The notes: a model not told the origin generated them from the sequence alone. A stretch of DNA of 64,000 nucleotides from Saccharomonospora sp. NB11 (GCF_015910535.1 NZ_JACBJG010000003.1:372001-436000), one strand, 5' to 3'; shown: positions 53,085 through 61,726, numbered from the stretch's first letter. A program made the numbers and translations.

Positions 53085-53993
53085 TCAGCGGGAGGCGCGG
53101 GCCCGGCACAATTCGAGCACCCGTTGCAGGTGGACACCCCTGTGCACGTCGCAGGGGTGCTCCCGCACCCCGGAGTCGATCATCGCCGCGAAGTCGTCCA
53201 GCAGAGCCGTGTACGACTCCGGTCCGCCGTTGTGCTCCCGACCGAGCACGCGCAGGCCGTGTTCGCCGTAGACCGCGAACTCCACGGCGGTGGGCCGGAC
53301 GGGCAGCCGTGACGCCAGCGCCACGGAGCTGGTCGCCCCGCTCTCGTGGGCGAGCATGAGGTGCCACAGCTCACCGTCGTCCCGGCGCGCGGCGACGACG
53401 TCGGTGATCGGGCCGAGTGCCGCGTCCACGAGGTCGAGCACGTGGGGACCGATGTCGCCGAGAGCCCCGATCTCGTGCCGCCACGCGGCGTTGCCGTACT
53501 GGTCACCGAGGAATGCTCCCGAGAGCCAGCGGGCGCTGGCCCCGGTCCACCCGCCGGTCTCGGCGAGCCCGGCCAGCCAGTCGCGGGTACGCACGGCATA
53601 GCGCAGCGTGAGCATGAGCAACGCCACCACGTCGGCGTCCGACACGGCGCGAGCCACGCGCTCGGCCTGCGCGACGTCGGCGGCGAGGGGCTTTTCGAGG
53701 ATGAGATGCTTGCCCGCCTCGGCGGCGGTGACGGCGAGTTCTCCCTGAACGGACGGGGGAACGGCGAAGGCGACCGCGTCGACCGAGTCGAGCAGGTCGG
53801 TGAAGGAGGAACACGCGGTGGCGTCGTAGGTGTCGGCCAGTTCGGCCGCGGCCTCGGGCCGACGGGTCCACACGGCACTCAACGTGGTGGCGGGGTGATC
53901 GACGATCCCGGGCGCGTGTATCCGCGTCGCCCACGACCCTGCGCCGACCAGGCCCACTCTCAGCGGCGAGTCCACTGGCTCCACGGTCTCCAC
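53085..53993 (-). CDS. Gfo/Idh/MocA-family oxidoreductase
   Basis: The 302-residue dehydrogenase has the NAD(P) motif VGLVGAGSWATRIHAPGI near residue 14 and the EKPL motif (HLILEKPLAAD near 92) of the Gfo/Idh/MocA family, then the mixed-sheet C-terminal domain. Substrates are usually sugars or inositols; this one is unknown. TAAGCT (54000-54005, minus strand) stands exactly 6 nt before the GTG, so the mRNA is leaderless. Confidence 0.9.
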   Translation of the reverse strand: METVEPVDSPLRVGLVGAGSWATRIHAPGIVDHPATTLSAVWTRRPEAAAELADTYDATACSSFTDLLDSVDAVAFAVPPSVQGELAVTAAEAGKHLILEKPLAADVAQAERVARAVSDADVVALLMLTLRYAVRTRDWLAGLAETGGWTGASARWLSGAFLGDQYGNAAWRHEIGALGDIGPHVLDLVDAALGPITDVVAARRDDGELWHLMLAHESGATSSVALASRLPVRPTAVEFAVYGEHGLRVLGREHNGGPESYTALLDDFAAMIDSGVREHPCDVHRGVHLQRVLELCRARASR

Positions 53994-54030
53994 AGCGGCA
54001 GCTTAGAGCACGACAACGGTGAGACAGGCC

Positions 54031-54074
54031 CGGCGTTCACCGGCGCCAGGTGCTGCGCACGCCGGTGAACGCCG
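54031..54074 (-). terminator. Perfect hairpin between DUF3073 and the oxidoreductase gene
   Basis: Perfect 15-bp arms CGGCGTTCACCGGCG (54031-54045) and CGCCGGTGAACGCCG (54060-54074) with a 14-nt loop, 85 bp beyond the DUF3073 stop. Confidence 0.75.
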
Positions 54075-54158
54075 ACCACTGAAGTCCGATGCCGAGCACA
54101 CACGCTGACGCGAGGGGGGATTCGAGTGTCCCGCATCCACCCTCGCGCCGGCGTCGGA

Positions 54159-54347
54159 TCAACGGCGGTAGTCGTCGTACCCGTCGTCGTACGGGTCCTC
54201 GTACCGATCCTCGTCCTCGCGGGTGTCGTCGTTGGACGACTTGCCCGACAGCTCACGCTGCAGTGCATCGAAGTCCGTGGTGGGAACGCTGTACTTGAGC
54301 TCCCGGGCCACTTTTGTCTGCTTGGCCTTAGCTCGGCCGCGCCCCAT
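54159..54347 (-). CDS. DUF3073 family protein
   Basis: A 62-residue highly charged protein with the family start MGRGRAKAKQTKVARELKY and an Asp/Tyr-rich tail. Its role is unknown, but it is nearly always present in actinobacteria near purM, as here at 7 kb distance. AGGGGG stands 7 nt before the ATG 54347; the upstream ATG at 54428 is rejected. Confidence 0.92.
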   Translation of the reverse strand: MGRGRAKAKQTKVARELKYSVPTTDFDALQRELSGKSSNDDTREDEDRYEDPYDDGYDDYRR

Positions 54348-54555
54348 GGCTCGACCCCCTTGCACAGGGGCGGGGCGGCCGGGGGTAATCGGCGGCCCCG
54401 CGTCGTCTCGACTACTTTTCCTAACCACACCGTACCGTGCCTCCGGGTGCTTATGCGACGTGGCACGGTGTGCGACCGCTGACAGTATCCCCCGCGACGG
54501 CGCCGAGCGACCAGCCGGTGCCCGGCGAGTGGGCGAGTCGTGTCACGATTCACGG

Positions 54556-55464
54556 GTGCTTCGACCGTTCGCGGCCTACCTCAGGGTGTACGAACCGCTG
54601 TCGTCCTTCGGCGATCCGCCGGACGACGCGCTGCTCGCGGCCGTCGAACGCTCCGAGATGACGCCGAACGAGGCGATCGCGCGCGAGCAGTGGCTATGGC
54701 TGAAGTCACAGATTTCGCCCATCCACACTCTGCCCGCCGAGACGGCGGACGGGAAGGCGGGGCCGAGTCTGCGCACCGACGTGCTCGTGATCGAACCGGG
54801 CGAGGTGCCGATCAGCGACGACAGCGTCGAGCTGGCCACCGAGCCGCTCGTCTGTCCTCTGGAGATCAGGGTGCGTTCGGCCGCCGCCCTGGCAAGCTTC
54901 CTCGACGACGCCCCTCCTGCGTTGCAGGCGGCCGTGCTCGACGCCAAGGGGCTCACCCCGGAGGCGGTGCGGAGCCGCTCGACCGCCGCGTTGCGCGACC
55001 TCTACGGCTCGACCATGCACGTGCTGTCGACCAACTGGACCGTCCCGCTGCCGTGGTTCACCATCGTCGATCCCGACGAGCGGCGCATCGTGCTGGGCAC
55101 CGGACCGTCGGACCCGATCCGGGAGGTGTCGTGGCGGGTGGCGATGGCCGACGCGATGGACCGCATCACCGAGGCCGAGCAGCTCGTGCGTGAGGCACTC
55201 GGGGAGGACTCGGGCCCGAGCCGCATCCTCGCCGAGACCAGCCGCTGGCTGTCGAGCTTCCACCCGCTGTCGGCGGTCGAGCTCGACTACGGCGGTCTCG
55301 TGCAGCTCATCGAGGACCCGGTGCTCGCCACCGACACGAGCGCCGACGAGGTGCACGCGATCCTCGACGGGCTGCGTCGGGAGTCGGTGGAGGAGGTCGC
55401 CGAGGCGTTCGAGAACCTGCGCGACTACTGGGGCGACCTGGCCTCGCGCGAACGCTTCAACTGA
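54556..55464 (+). CDS. Conserved hypothetical protein
   Basis: I do not recognise this 302-residue protein by domain. It starts LRPFAAYLRVYEPLSSFGDPPDD, has TDVLVIEPGEV and VCPLEIRVRSAAALASFLDDAPP and a polar, helical second half, and no membrane helix. It starts at a GTG with CACGAT exactly 6 nt upstream. It is divergent from DUF3073 and convergent with the asparaginase gene. Found in relatives in this place, but without a role. Confidence 0.8.
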   Translation: MLRPFAAYLRVYEPLSSFGDPPDDALLAAVERSEMTPNEAIAREQWLWLKSQISPIHTLPAETADGKAGPSLRTDVLVIEPGEVPISDDSVELATEPLVCPLEIRVRSAAALASFLDDAPPALQAAVLDAKGLTPEAVRSRSTAALRDLYGSTMHVLSTNWTVPLPWFTIVDPDERRIVLGTGPSDPIREVSWRVAMADAMDRITEAEQLVREALGEDSGPSRILAETSRWLSSFHPLSAVELDYGGLVQLIEDPVLATDTSADEVHAILDGLRRESVEEVAEAFENLRDYWGDLASRERFN

Positions 55465-55465
55465 C

Positions 55466-56401
55466 TCACGCCAGGCGGGCCAGCTCGGCCTCCACCGCGT
55501 CGGTCACCCGCAGCTCCCCGACCTCGCGACCCGCACCGAGCACCAGACCGGCACCGCGGCCGAGGCCGTCGAGCACCGCCTGTGCGGCCGGGTTGTCCGG
55601 CAGCGCGCCGAGTGCCCGCAGCGCCGCGACCAGGATCGGTCCCCGGGCCCGAGAGCCGCCGTCGTCGATCTTGAGCGCCACCGTGGTGCCGTCGGCCAGC
55701 GTCATGGCGTGGACGCCCTCGGCGCCTCCCTTGCACAGCAGGCCGGGCACGGACAGCATCAACAGCGTGTCCTCGCGGCCGGTGCCCGCCACGAGCCACG
55801 GATAGGTGCGCATCACCTCGCCGACGCGGGTCCGGGCCGCCGCCGCGAACGCCCTGGCGAGCCCCGTGAGGGAGAACGCGAAGAGCGGGGCGCCGCACCC
55901 GTCGACACCCACGGCGGCGATCTTCTCGCCGGTCAGCTCGACCACAGTGTCGGCGATGACGCGCTGCAACGGGTGGTCGGGATCGGTGTAGGTGGCCGTC
56001 GGCCAACCCCGTTGCACGCACGTGGTCAGCATGGCGGCGTGCTTGCCGGAGCAGTTCATCGCCGCCCGACGCGGGTCGGGAGGGCAGTGCAGGTCGTCCT
56101 CGGCCAGGCCCGCGGCGGCCAGGACGGCAAGCGCCCGCTCGACGTGGCCGGACTCACCCGAGTGGGACGCGCACGCGAGAGCGAGATCGTCGTCGGAGAT
56201 CTCCAGCCCGGCGTTCAGCATGCCGAGCGCCTGGAACGGCTTGTTGCTCGACCGGGGGAACACGGGGGTGTCCACGTCGCCGAGGGCGGCCCGGACGGTG
56301 CCGTCCGGTGCCGTGACCACCACGGCGCCTCGATGCACACTCTCCACGAACCCGGACCGTGCCACCTCGACCAGCACCGGGTTCTCCGTCGCGAAACTCA
56401 T
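55466..56401 (-). CDS. L-asparaginase II-type
   Basis: The 311-residue protein belongs to the asparaginase II family (a beta-lactamase-like group distinct from E. coli AnsB). It has the start LVEVARSGFVESVHRGAVVV, RSSNKPFQALGM near 50, CASHSGESGHVERAL near 76 and MNCSGKHAAML near 115. It would hydrolyse asparagine to aspartate and ammonia in the cytosol. GGAAG precedes the ATG and the rsiG stop is 12 bp upstream, so they are in one operon. Confidence 0.9.
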   Translation of the reverse strand: MSFATENPVLVEVARSGFVESVHRGAVVVTAPDGTVRAALGDVDTPVFPRSSNKPFQALGMLNAGLEISDDDLALACASHSGESGHVERALAVLAAAGLAEDDLHCPPDPRRAAMNCSGKHAAMLTTCVQRGWPTATYTDPDHPLQRVIADTVVELTGEKIAAVGVDGCGAPLFAFSLTGLARAFAAAARTRVGEVMRTYPWLVAGTGREDTLLMLSVPGLLCKGGAEGVHAMTLADGTTVALKIDDGGSRARGPILVAALRALGALPDNPAAQAVLDGLGRGAGLVLGAGREVGELRVTDAVEAELARLA

Positions 56402-56413
56402 GCACTTCCGTTC

Positions 56414-57028
56414 TCAGTCCGGCTCGCCGTCGACAGGGCTCTGACGGCGTTCGCTGTCCAGCAGTTCGTCGACCGACGCGGCGCCCTGCGCGTAGCGGCG
56501 TGCGATCTCCGCGTTGAACGCGTCGACGACGGCCTGCACCTCGCGACGACGTTGGGAGACGGACTTCTCCTGCTCCCGGTAGCTCGCGAGGGCCTCGGAC
56601 AGTCTGCCGTCCGACAACGAGGTGACGTCGGAGAGGTCGGCATCCCCCACGAGTGCCTCCGCGCTGCGCCGGTACTCGCCCGCCCGTGACGGCTCCAGCT
56701 TCTGGTAGCGACCCGATCCGGTGGCCGGGCCGAGCGCGTTGTCGGCGAGGATCGCGGTGAGTTGGTCGACCACGCGGGTTTGGCCACCCGAGGCACGTCG
56801 CTGCTGCTCCGCCTTCACGATGTCGATGCGGGCGTGGAGCAGTCGCCGCAGGTAGGACAGGTCGGTCTCTTCTTGTGCCGCCTCGTTGCGGCGTTCCCGC
56901 AACGTCGACATCGGAAGGCCGCCGAGGTCTCGCGCGTAGTCGTCGGCCAGCACACGGTCGATCCGACGGCGGCCGCCGGGCCGGACTTCGATCACGGGGT
57001 CATCCTGCTCTACGACGACGGAATCCAC
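56414..57028 (-). CDS. rsiG: RsiG-like c-di-GMP-binding anti-sigma factor (AmfC family)
   Basis: RsiG sequesters the sporulation sigma factor WhiG when loaded with c-di-GMP in streptomycetes. The 204-residue product has the paired coiled-coil helices carrying the ligand signature E(X)3S(X)2R(X)3Q(X)3D: the second copy, starting at EKSVSQRRREVQAVVD near 157, is perfect; the first, EETDLSYLRRLLHARID near 53, has His in place of the Gln. It starts at GTG 57028. No whiG gene is in this window. Whether this organism uses it for development is inference. Confidence 0.82.
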   Translation of the reverse strand: MDSVVVEQDDPVIEVRPGGRRRIDRVLADDYARDLGGLPMSTLRERRNEAAQEETDLSYLRRLLHARIDIVKAEQQRRASGGQTRVVDQLTAILADNALGPATGSGRYQKLEPSRAGEYRRSAEALVGDADLSDVTSLSDGRLSEALASYREQEKSVSQRRREVQAVVDAFNAEIARRYAQGAASVDELLDSERRQSPVDGEPD

Positions 57029-57046
57029 CAGTGGACGGGCGTACTT

Positions 57047-58177
57047 TCAGCCACGTAGACGCTGTGCGGCTTCTCGGCCGGGAGCGGCGTGTTCGCGGGG
57101 GAGCGAGTCCGGGTCCACGGACGCCTGCACCACACGGTCGTCGGTGCCCGCCGTCAACTCCGCGTGCCACGGCGTGGAGCGCTTGAGCAGCGCCAGCGCG
57201 ATGGGGCCGAGCTCGTGGTGCTGGGCCACGCTGCCGACCCGTCCCACCGTTCGGTCGCCGAGTCGGACGGGATCGCCCGTCTCCGGGTAGATCTCCTGGG
57301 AGCCGTCGAGGTGCAGCAGCACCATGTGCCGGGGCGGCCTGCCCACGTTGTGCACCTTGGCGACGGTCTCCTGCCCCCGGTAGCAGCCCTTCGCCACGTG
57401 GGCGGCGGAGCCGATCCAGTTCACCTCGTGCGGGATCGCGCGTTCGTCGGTGTCGACACCCAGCCTCGGCCGCCGCGACTCCACGCGCAGCGCGTCGAAG
57501 GCCCAGGAGCCCGTCGGCCGGGCTCCGGCGTCGGTGAGCCGGGTCCACCAGTCGTCCAGCTCGGCCCTGCGCACGAGCAGGTCCACACTCGACGGTCCGG
57601 GCCAGGGCATCCGGCGCGCCACGCCGCCGGAGAAGCGCGCGACCGCGTACGGACGCTGCTCCAGCGCGATGTCGAACCGCTCCAGCATCGAGGGCACCTC
57701 GGGCCCCAGCAACGTCAACAGCGCCCACTCGTCCGTCGCGTCGGTGATCTCGACCTTCGACCAGAACTTCATGGCCTCGAAGTAGGCCAACAACGTCTGC
57801 TTGGCCTCACCTCTCGGCAGCGCCGAGGTGGCGGTGGCACCCGGGTCGGTGTCGAGGTAGACGACCTCGTCGACGTGGGCGAGCACCATGTGCGCGTCGA
57901 TCCGCCCCTGGCTGTCGAGGACGAGCGCCTCGGTGCCCTCACCGTCCGGGAGCTGGGTGACGTGCTGCGAGATCACCAGATGCAGCCACGACAGTCGTTC
58001 CTCGCCGGAGACGGTGATGATCTGCCGATGTGATCGGTCGACGACGGCGACACCGCGGCTGGCGGTGCGCTGTTCGGCGAACGGGTCACCCCAGTGCCAG
58101 GGCACACCGGCCTCGGGAAGATCGTCGGGAGGTGCGACGGCGCCGGGACGCCTCAGCAGCGGAGACTCATACGCCAT
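57047..58177 (-). CDS. ygfZ: Folate-binding protein YgfZ
   Basis: YgfZ-type proteins resemble the glycine-cleavage T protein, bind folate and help to assemble or repair iron-sulfur clusters. The 376-residue protein has VDRSHRQIITVSGEERLSWLHLVISQHV near 45 and the family signature KGCYRGQE near 265. TACGAT (58184-58189, minus strand) lies exactly 6 nt before the ATG 58177, so it is leaderless; the frame is open to 58465 but that overlaps pabC. It is divergent from pabC, the order known from mycobacteria. Confidence 0.92.
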   Translation of the reverse strand: MAYESPLLRRPGAVAPPDDLPEAGVPWHWGDPFAEQRTASRGVAVVDRSHRQIITVSGEERLSWLHLVISQHVTQLPDGEGTEALVLDSQGRIDAHMVLAHVDEVVYLDTDPGATATSALPRGEAKQTLLAYFEAMKFWSKVEITDATDEWALLTLLGPEVPSMLERFDIALEQRPYAVARFSGGVARRMPWPGPSSVDLLVRRAELDDWWTRLTDAGARPTGSWAFDALRVESRRPRLGVDTDERAIPHEVNWIGSAAHVAKGCYRGQETVAKVHNVGRPPRHMVLLHLDGSQEIYPETGDPVRLGDRTVGRVGSVAQHHELGPIALALLKRSTPWHAELTAGTDDRVVQASVDPDSLPREHAAPGREAAQRLRG

Positions 58178-58226
58178 ACCCCGATCGTAGGCTGGTTCGT
58201 CGATCCCGGGTGAGTACGGTGGTCCC

Positions 58227-59075
58227 ATGCGAGTTCTGGCCTTCCTCGACGGGACGCTCGGCGACCCCACGAAACCGTACGTCCGCGTGGACAACACGGG
58301 TGTGCTTCGGGGTGACGGGATCTTCGAGACCGTGCTCGTGGTCGACGGCAAGCCCCGGGAACTGGGCCCGCACCTCGACCGCCTGGCCCGGTCCGCGGCG
58401 ATGCTCGACCTGCCCGAGCCCGACCTGCCCCTGTGGGAGCAGGCCGTCCAGCAGGTGATCGACAACTGGCAGGGCTCGTCGGAGATCGCCGTGAAGCTGG
58501 TCTACACCCGTGGTTCCGAGGGTGACCCCGACGTCGAGCCGTTCTGCTACGCGCTCGGCATGGACATCGACGACAAGATCCGTACCGCGCGCGCCGAGGG
58601 CATCGCGGTGGTGACGCTCGACCGGGGCTTCGGGCCGGAGATCTCCCAGCGCGCTCCCTGGCTGCTGCTCGGTGCCAAGACGCTGTCGTACGCGGTCAAC
58701 CTGGCCGCGCTGCGGGAGGCGGGCCGTCGCGGCGCCGACGACGTGATCTTCACCGCCACGGACGGCTCGGTGCTGGAGGGACCGACGTCCACGGTGCTCG
58801 TGGCGAAGGGCCGCACCCTGTACACGCCGCCACCGACCGTCGGCATCCTGCCGGGCACCACGCAACGTGCCGTGTTCCGGGCTGCCGAGAACGCGGGCTG
58901 GACCGTGAAGATGGAGACCCTGCGGGCGGACGAGTTGGCCTCGGCCGACGGGGTGTTCCTCGCGTCGTCGGTGCGCAAGGTGACCCGGGTGCACACGCTC
59001 GACGGCACGCGGTTGCCCGACTCCACGGACATCCACAGCGAGCTGTGCGACGCCTACGAGAGCCAGTACGCCTAG
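58227..59075 (+). CDS. pabC: Aminodeoxychorismate lyase (class IV PLP enzyme)
   Basis: PabC frees pyruvate from aminodeoxychorismate to give p-aminobenzoate for folate. The 282-residue fold-type IV enzyme has VDNTGVLRGDGIFETVLV near 20, the PLP lysine in LLLGAKTLSYAVNLAALREA near 150 and the Glu in DGSVLEGPTSTVLV near 185. A branched-chain or D-amino acid aminotransferase cannot be excluded. TACGGT at 58215-58220 is exactly 6 nt before the ATG. The divergent ygfZ and this gene share a 49-bp promoter region with back-to-back leaderless starts. Confidence 0.88.
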   Translation: MRVLAFLDGTLGDPTKPYVRVDNTGVLRGDGIFETVLVVDGKPRELGPHLDRLARSAAMLDLPEPDLPLWEQAVQQVIDNWQGSSEIAVKLVYTRGSEGDPDVEPFCYALGMDIDDKIRTARAEGIAVVTLDRGFGPEISQRAPWLLLGAKTLSYAVNLAALREAGRRGADDVIFTATDGSVLEGPTSTVLVAKGRTLYTPPPTVGILPGTTQRAVFRAAENAGWTVKMETLRADELASADGVFLASSVRKVTRVHTLDGTRLPDSTDIHSELCDAYESQYA

Positions 59076-59078
59076 CGG

Positions 59079-59690
59079 TCAGCCGACCACGCGCTGCAGC
59101 ACCGCCGAGCAGTGGGGGGTCATCGGCTCGTTCACCATCGCGCGCTCCTCGACCCAGCCGAGGTCGCCGTTGATGAGGCCGTACAGCCGCTTGGCCGCGG
59201 TGACCTCCTTGGCGCTCGCGGTGCGCACCACGGCGTCGGTTCCGAGTTCCCAGGCCGTCTGGCTGCGCGGCTTGCCGTAGAAGATCTCGACGATGCCGGT
59301 GGAGTGGGCCAGCAGGAGTTCGATGGTGTCGTCCGGCTGGGGTCGCCACCAGCCGGTCTCACGGGCGGCGAGGCGAAGTACTTCGCCGTCGTCGTCCAGC
59401 AGCCATGTGCGGGACTCGTGGTGGAGGAACGGCCTGCCGTCGTGCGCGATGACGAGCTGTTGGGCGAACCGGTACGTGCGGTCGACCGTCGGGTAGCTCA
59501 CCTCGCCCTCGCCCCGCCAGACCCCCACGAGGGGGAGCAGGGCCAGACAGGCGTCGTTCAGCTCGGCGCCTTGTCGCAGGTTCGCGGTGTCACCGGAGAT
59601 GGGCAGGTCGTCGAACTGCGGCAGATTGCGGTGCGCCGTCTTCTCGGCGCGTTCCGCGGCAGCCCGAATAGCGTCGTCGCCGCTCGTCAT
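59079..59690 (-). CDS. Nitrobindin-family heme-binding protein
   Basis: The 203-residue beta-barrel protein has the nitrobindin/FABP-like GxWxGxG start LVGVWRGEGEVSYPT near 57 and the His of the C-terminal strand (MTPHCSAVLQRVVG) that ligates ferric heme in relatives. These proteins bind NO and isomerise peroxynitrite. The 45-residue N-terminal extension is usual for actinobacterial members. It is 3 bp from pabC, convergent. Confidence 0.9.
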   Translation of the reverse strand: MTSGDDAIRAAAERAEKTAHRNLPQFDDLPISGDTANLRQGAELNDACLALLPLVGVWRGEGEVSYPTVDRTYRFAQQLVIAHDGRPFLHHESRTWLLDDDGEVLRLAARETGWWRPQPDDTIELLLAHSTGIVEIFYGKPRSQTAWELGTDAVVRTASAKEVTAAKRLYGLINGDLGWVEERAMVNEPMTPHCSAVLQRVVG

Positions 59691-59733
59691 GACGTCGTGG
59701 CTCGCTGAGTGTCGGTGTCGAAGTGGGCGTCGA

Positions 59734-59829
59734 TCAGTGGTCGGTGTACAGGCGGTACACCACGTACCCGCTGAACCAGATGGACGCGACGACGACCAAC
59801 ACCATCAGTGCCGTAAACAGAAACTCCAC
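59734..59829 (-). CDS. 31-residue single-helix membrane protein
   Basis: The short frame codes for a charged-poor helix (residues 3-24, FLFTALMVLVVVASIWFSGYV) and the end YRLYTDH. TATCCT (59836-59841, minus strand) is exactly 6 nt before the GTG, the same rule as for known genes here, which makes this small gene credible. It stands between nitrobindin and DUF1416 genes. Function unknown; such miniproteins often join larger membrane complexes. Confidence 0.65.
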   Translation of the reverse strand: MEFLFTALMVLVVVASIWFSGYVVYRLYTDH

Positions 59830-59892
59830 GGCCGAAGGATAACCCGCGCCGGGCCCGCCGCACCGGCCCGGGCCTTGAGAGTCCTGACACAA

Positions 59893-59930
59893 CCGAGGCC
59901 GCCCCACCACGGCGGGTGAGGCGGCCTCGG
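59893..59930 (-). terminator. Terminator of the sulfur operon
   Basis: Perfect 11-bp arms CCGAGGCCGCC (59893-59903) and GGCGGCCTCGG (59920-59930), 26 bp past the DUF1416 stop. Confidence 0.75.
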
Positions 59931-59956
59931 AGTCGACTCGGCAGCGGTTCGGCAGG

Positions 59957-60262
59957 TCAGGACACGGCGACGGCGACCCGGTGGATGCCGGGGCCGTCGA
60001 CGTGCAACGCGGCCTCGCCCTTGCCGGAGCGGTGCAGCGCGCGCACCGTCCACGCACCGGGCGCGGCGTAGAAGCGGAAGTCACCCTGCGGGGACGCCTG
60101 CACCTCGCCGGCGAACTCGCCCGTCGCGTCGAGCAGCCGCACGTACGCGCCGCCCAACGGGCCGTCCGTACCGATGACCGTGCCCGCGACGACCACCTGG
60201 CCGTTCGCGTCCGCGTCGGCCGGGGTGGCGGTCTGGGCGGGGGCTCCGCAACCGTCGCTCAT
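59957..60262 (-). CDS. DUF1416 / SseC-like protein
   Basis: This 101-residue protein has a start CGAP, then an immunoglobulin-like/carboxypeptidase-regulatory fold with GTVIGTDGPLGGAYVRLLDATGEFAGEVQASPQGDFRFYAAPGAWTVRAL. It is the usual companion of the CysA2-type sulfurtransferase in actinobacteria (SseC in mycobacteria). Its ATG overlaps the sulfurtransferase stop (ATGA), so both proteins are made together. Biochemical role unknown. Confidence 0.9.
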   Translation of the reverse strand: MSDGCGAPAQTATPADADANGQVVVAGTVIGTDGPLGGAYVRLLDATGEFAGEVQASPQGDFRFYAAPGAWTVRALHRSGKGEAALHVDGPGIHRVAVAVS

Positions 60263-61101
60263 CGCTGTCCTTCTCCCGTCTCCACCGGAACGCCGACCAG
60301 CGAGCCGTACTCGGTCCACGAGCCGTCGTAGTTCTTCACGTCCTGCAGCCCGAGCAGCTCACGCAGCGCGAACCACGTGTGGCTGGAACGCTCGCCGATG
60401 CGGCAGTAGGCGATGGTGGGCTTCGTCGTGTCGAGCCCCGCGTCGCGGTAGAGCTGCTCCAGCTCCTCGTTCGACTTGAAGGTGCCGTCCTCGTTCGCGG
60501 CCTTCGACCACGGCACGTTGATGGCGGTGGGGATGTGGCCGGCCCGCTGAGCCGCCTCCTGCGGCAGGTGTGCCGGGGCCACGAGCTTGCCCGCGTACTC
60601 GTCGGGCGAGCGGACGTCCACGAGGTTCTTCGCGTTGATGGCCTCGACGACCTCGTCGCGGAACGCGCGCAGCGAGTGGTCCTGCTCCGAGGCCTTGTAG
60701 TCGGTGCTCTCCCGGGTCACCGCGTCGGTGGAGAGCGGGCGGCCGTCGAGCTCCCACTTCTTGCGGCCACCGTCGAGCAGCTTCACCGGGCCGTGCCCGT
60801 ACAGCTTGAAGTACCAGTAGGCGTAGGCGGCGAACCAGTTGTTGTTGCCGCCGTAGAGGACGACGAGGTCGTCGTTGGCGATGCCCTTGGAGGACAGCAG
60901 CTTCTCGAAGCCCTCGCGGTCGACGAAGTCGCGCCGCACGGGGTCCTGCAGCTCGGTCTTCCAGTCGATCTTCACCGCACCCGGGATGTGGCCGCCGTCG
61001 TATGCGGTGGTGTCCTCGTCGACCTCGACGAACACGACACCCGGGGTGTTCAGGTTCTCCTCGGCCCATTCGGTGGTGACCAGCACGTCTTCACGGCTCA
61101 T
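60259..61101 (-). CDS. cysA: Sulfurtransferase (two-domain rhodanese, CysA2/SseA type)
   Basis: The enzyme moves a sulfane sulfur from thiosulfate or a thiol persulfide to an acceptor. The 280-residue length is typical of two rhodanese domains; the active Cys is in YCRIGERSSHTW near 235 in the second domain; the first domain (VDEDTTAYDGGHIPGAV) is structural. I choose the ATG 61101 with AAAGTGAG upstream; the ATG at 61122 lacks a ribosome site. It follows DUF4395 by 66 bp and precedes DUF1416. Confidence 0.93.
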   Translation of the reverse strand: MSREDVLVTTEWAEENLNTPGVVFVEVDEDTTAYDGGHIPGAVKIDWKTELQDPVRRDFVDREGFEKLLSSKGIANDDLVVLYGGNNNWFAAYAYWYFKLYGHGPVKLLDGGRKKWELDGRPLSTDAVTRESTDYKASEQDHSLRAFRDEVVEAINAKNLVDVRSPDEYAGKLVAPAHLPQEAAQRAGHIPTAINVPWSKAANEDGTFKSNEELEQLYRDAGLDTTKPTIAYCRIGERSSHTWFALRELLGLQDVKNYDGSWTEYGSLVGVPVETGEGQR

Positions 61102-61167
61102 GGCGGCACTCACTTTCTTCATCGGTGAAAAAGGGCAACGACCAGGCTGCTGGGGTGTGGTTGTGGT

Positions 61168-61602
61168 TCAGGCGCGCTTGGTTCGTGGTGTGACCCGCTG
61201 CAGCAGCAGATACACCTCGCAGCCCAGACAGAAGTCGAATACCGCGTTGAGGAACGCGGCGAGCAGCGCGAACGCGGTGGCCACCAGCGCGAGACCGGTC
61301 AGGCCGGTCACGTACCCGACGGTGCCCACGAGGGCGAACCCGAGGCCGACGGCCTGGGCGAACCGCAGCGGCGCGACCGACTCCCGCTCGGTGGTGGGCT
61401 TCAGCCGTGGTGCGACGAGTGCGCGGTAGAGCGCCGAATACGGTGTCGCCGACGGCCCGCGGAAGGCGCCGAGTGCGAACACCACGGTCTGCGCCGCGAG
61501 CAGCGGCCACCAGTCGGTGAGGAGGACCACCGCGAGGACGACCGTGGTGACCGCGGCCGCGAACCGAGGGCCACGTGGGTCCACGGATGCTCCGGCGGAC
61601 AT
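61168..61602 (-). CDS. DUF4395 membrane protein
   Basis: A 144-residue protein with four hydrophobic helices (about 14-32, 33-50, 85-105 and 108-130) and a Cys pair in FDFCLGCEVYLLL near the last helix, the DUF4395 pattern. It is a standard neighbour of thioredoxin and sulfurtransferase genes and may support sulfur transfer at the membrane. GGAGGTGAC directly before its ATG lies inside the leader-peptide stop region, coupling the two. Confidence 0.9.
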   Translation of the reverse strand: MSAGASVDPRGPRFAAAVTTVVLAVVLLTDWWPLLAAQTVVFALGAFRGPSATPYSALYRALVAPRLKPTTERESVAPLRFAQAVGLGFALVGTVGYVTGLTGLALVATAFALLAAFLNAVFDFCLGCEVYLLLQRVTPRTKRA

Positions 61603-61603
61603 G

Positions 61604-61726
61604 TCACCTCCGAGACGTCGATCGCTGGCTGTGCGCGGCGCGGGACGTGGGACACAGGCTGCTCCGCACGCGGCACAGATCGACGGCGCGCCGTTTCGTC
61701 AGCAGGTAGCGGGGCAGCCTGGTCAC
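61604..61726 (-). CDS. Leader peptide of the sulfur operon (putative cysteine-sensing uORF)
   Basis: A 40-codon frame starts at GTG 61726 with TACGCT (61733-61738) exactly 6 nt upstream, so translation begins at the mRNA 5' end. The peptide has LTKRRAVDLCRVRSSLC, the pattern of actinobacterial 'putative leader peptides' that precede sulfur-metabolism genes, with Cys codons at two places. Its stop is 1 bp before the DUF4395 ATG, and it contains that gene's ribosome site. Ribosome stalling when Cys-tRNA is scarce could switch the operon; this is inference from the family. Confidence 0.72.
   Translation of the reverse strand: MTRLPRYLLTKRRAVDLCRVRSSLCPTSRAAHSQRSTSRR

Noticed and set aside
51329-53137. 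602-codon minus-strand frame over tctB/tctA
   Set aside because: Shadow of the tctBA genes; composition Gln/Arg/His-rich without motifs.
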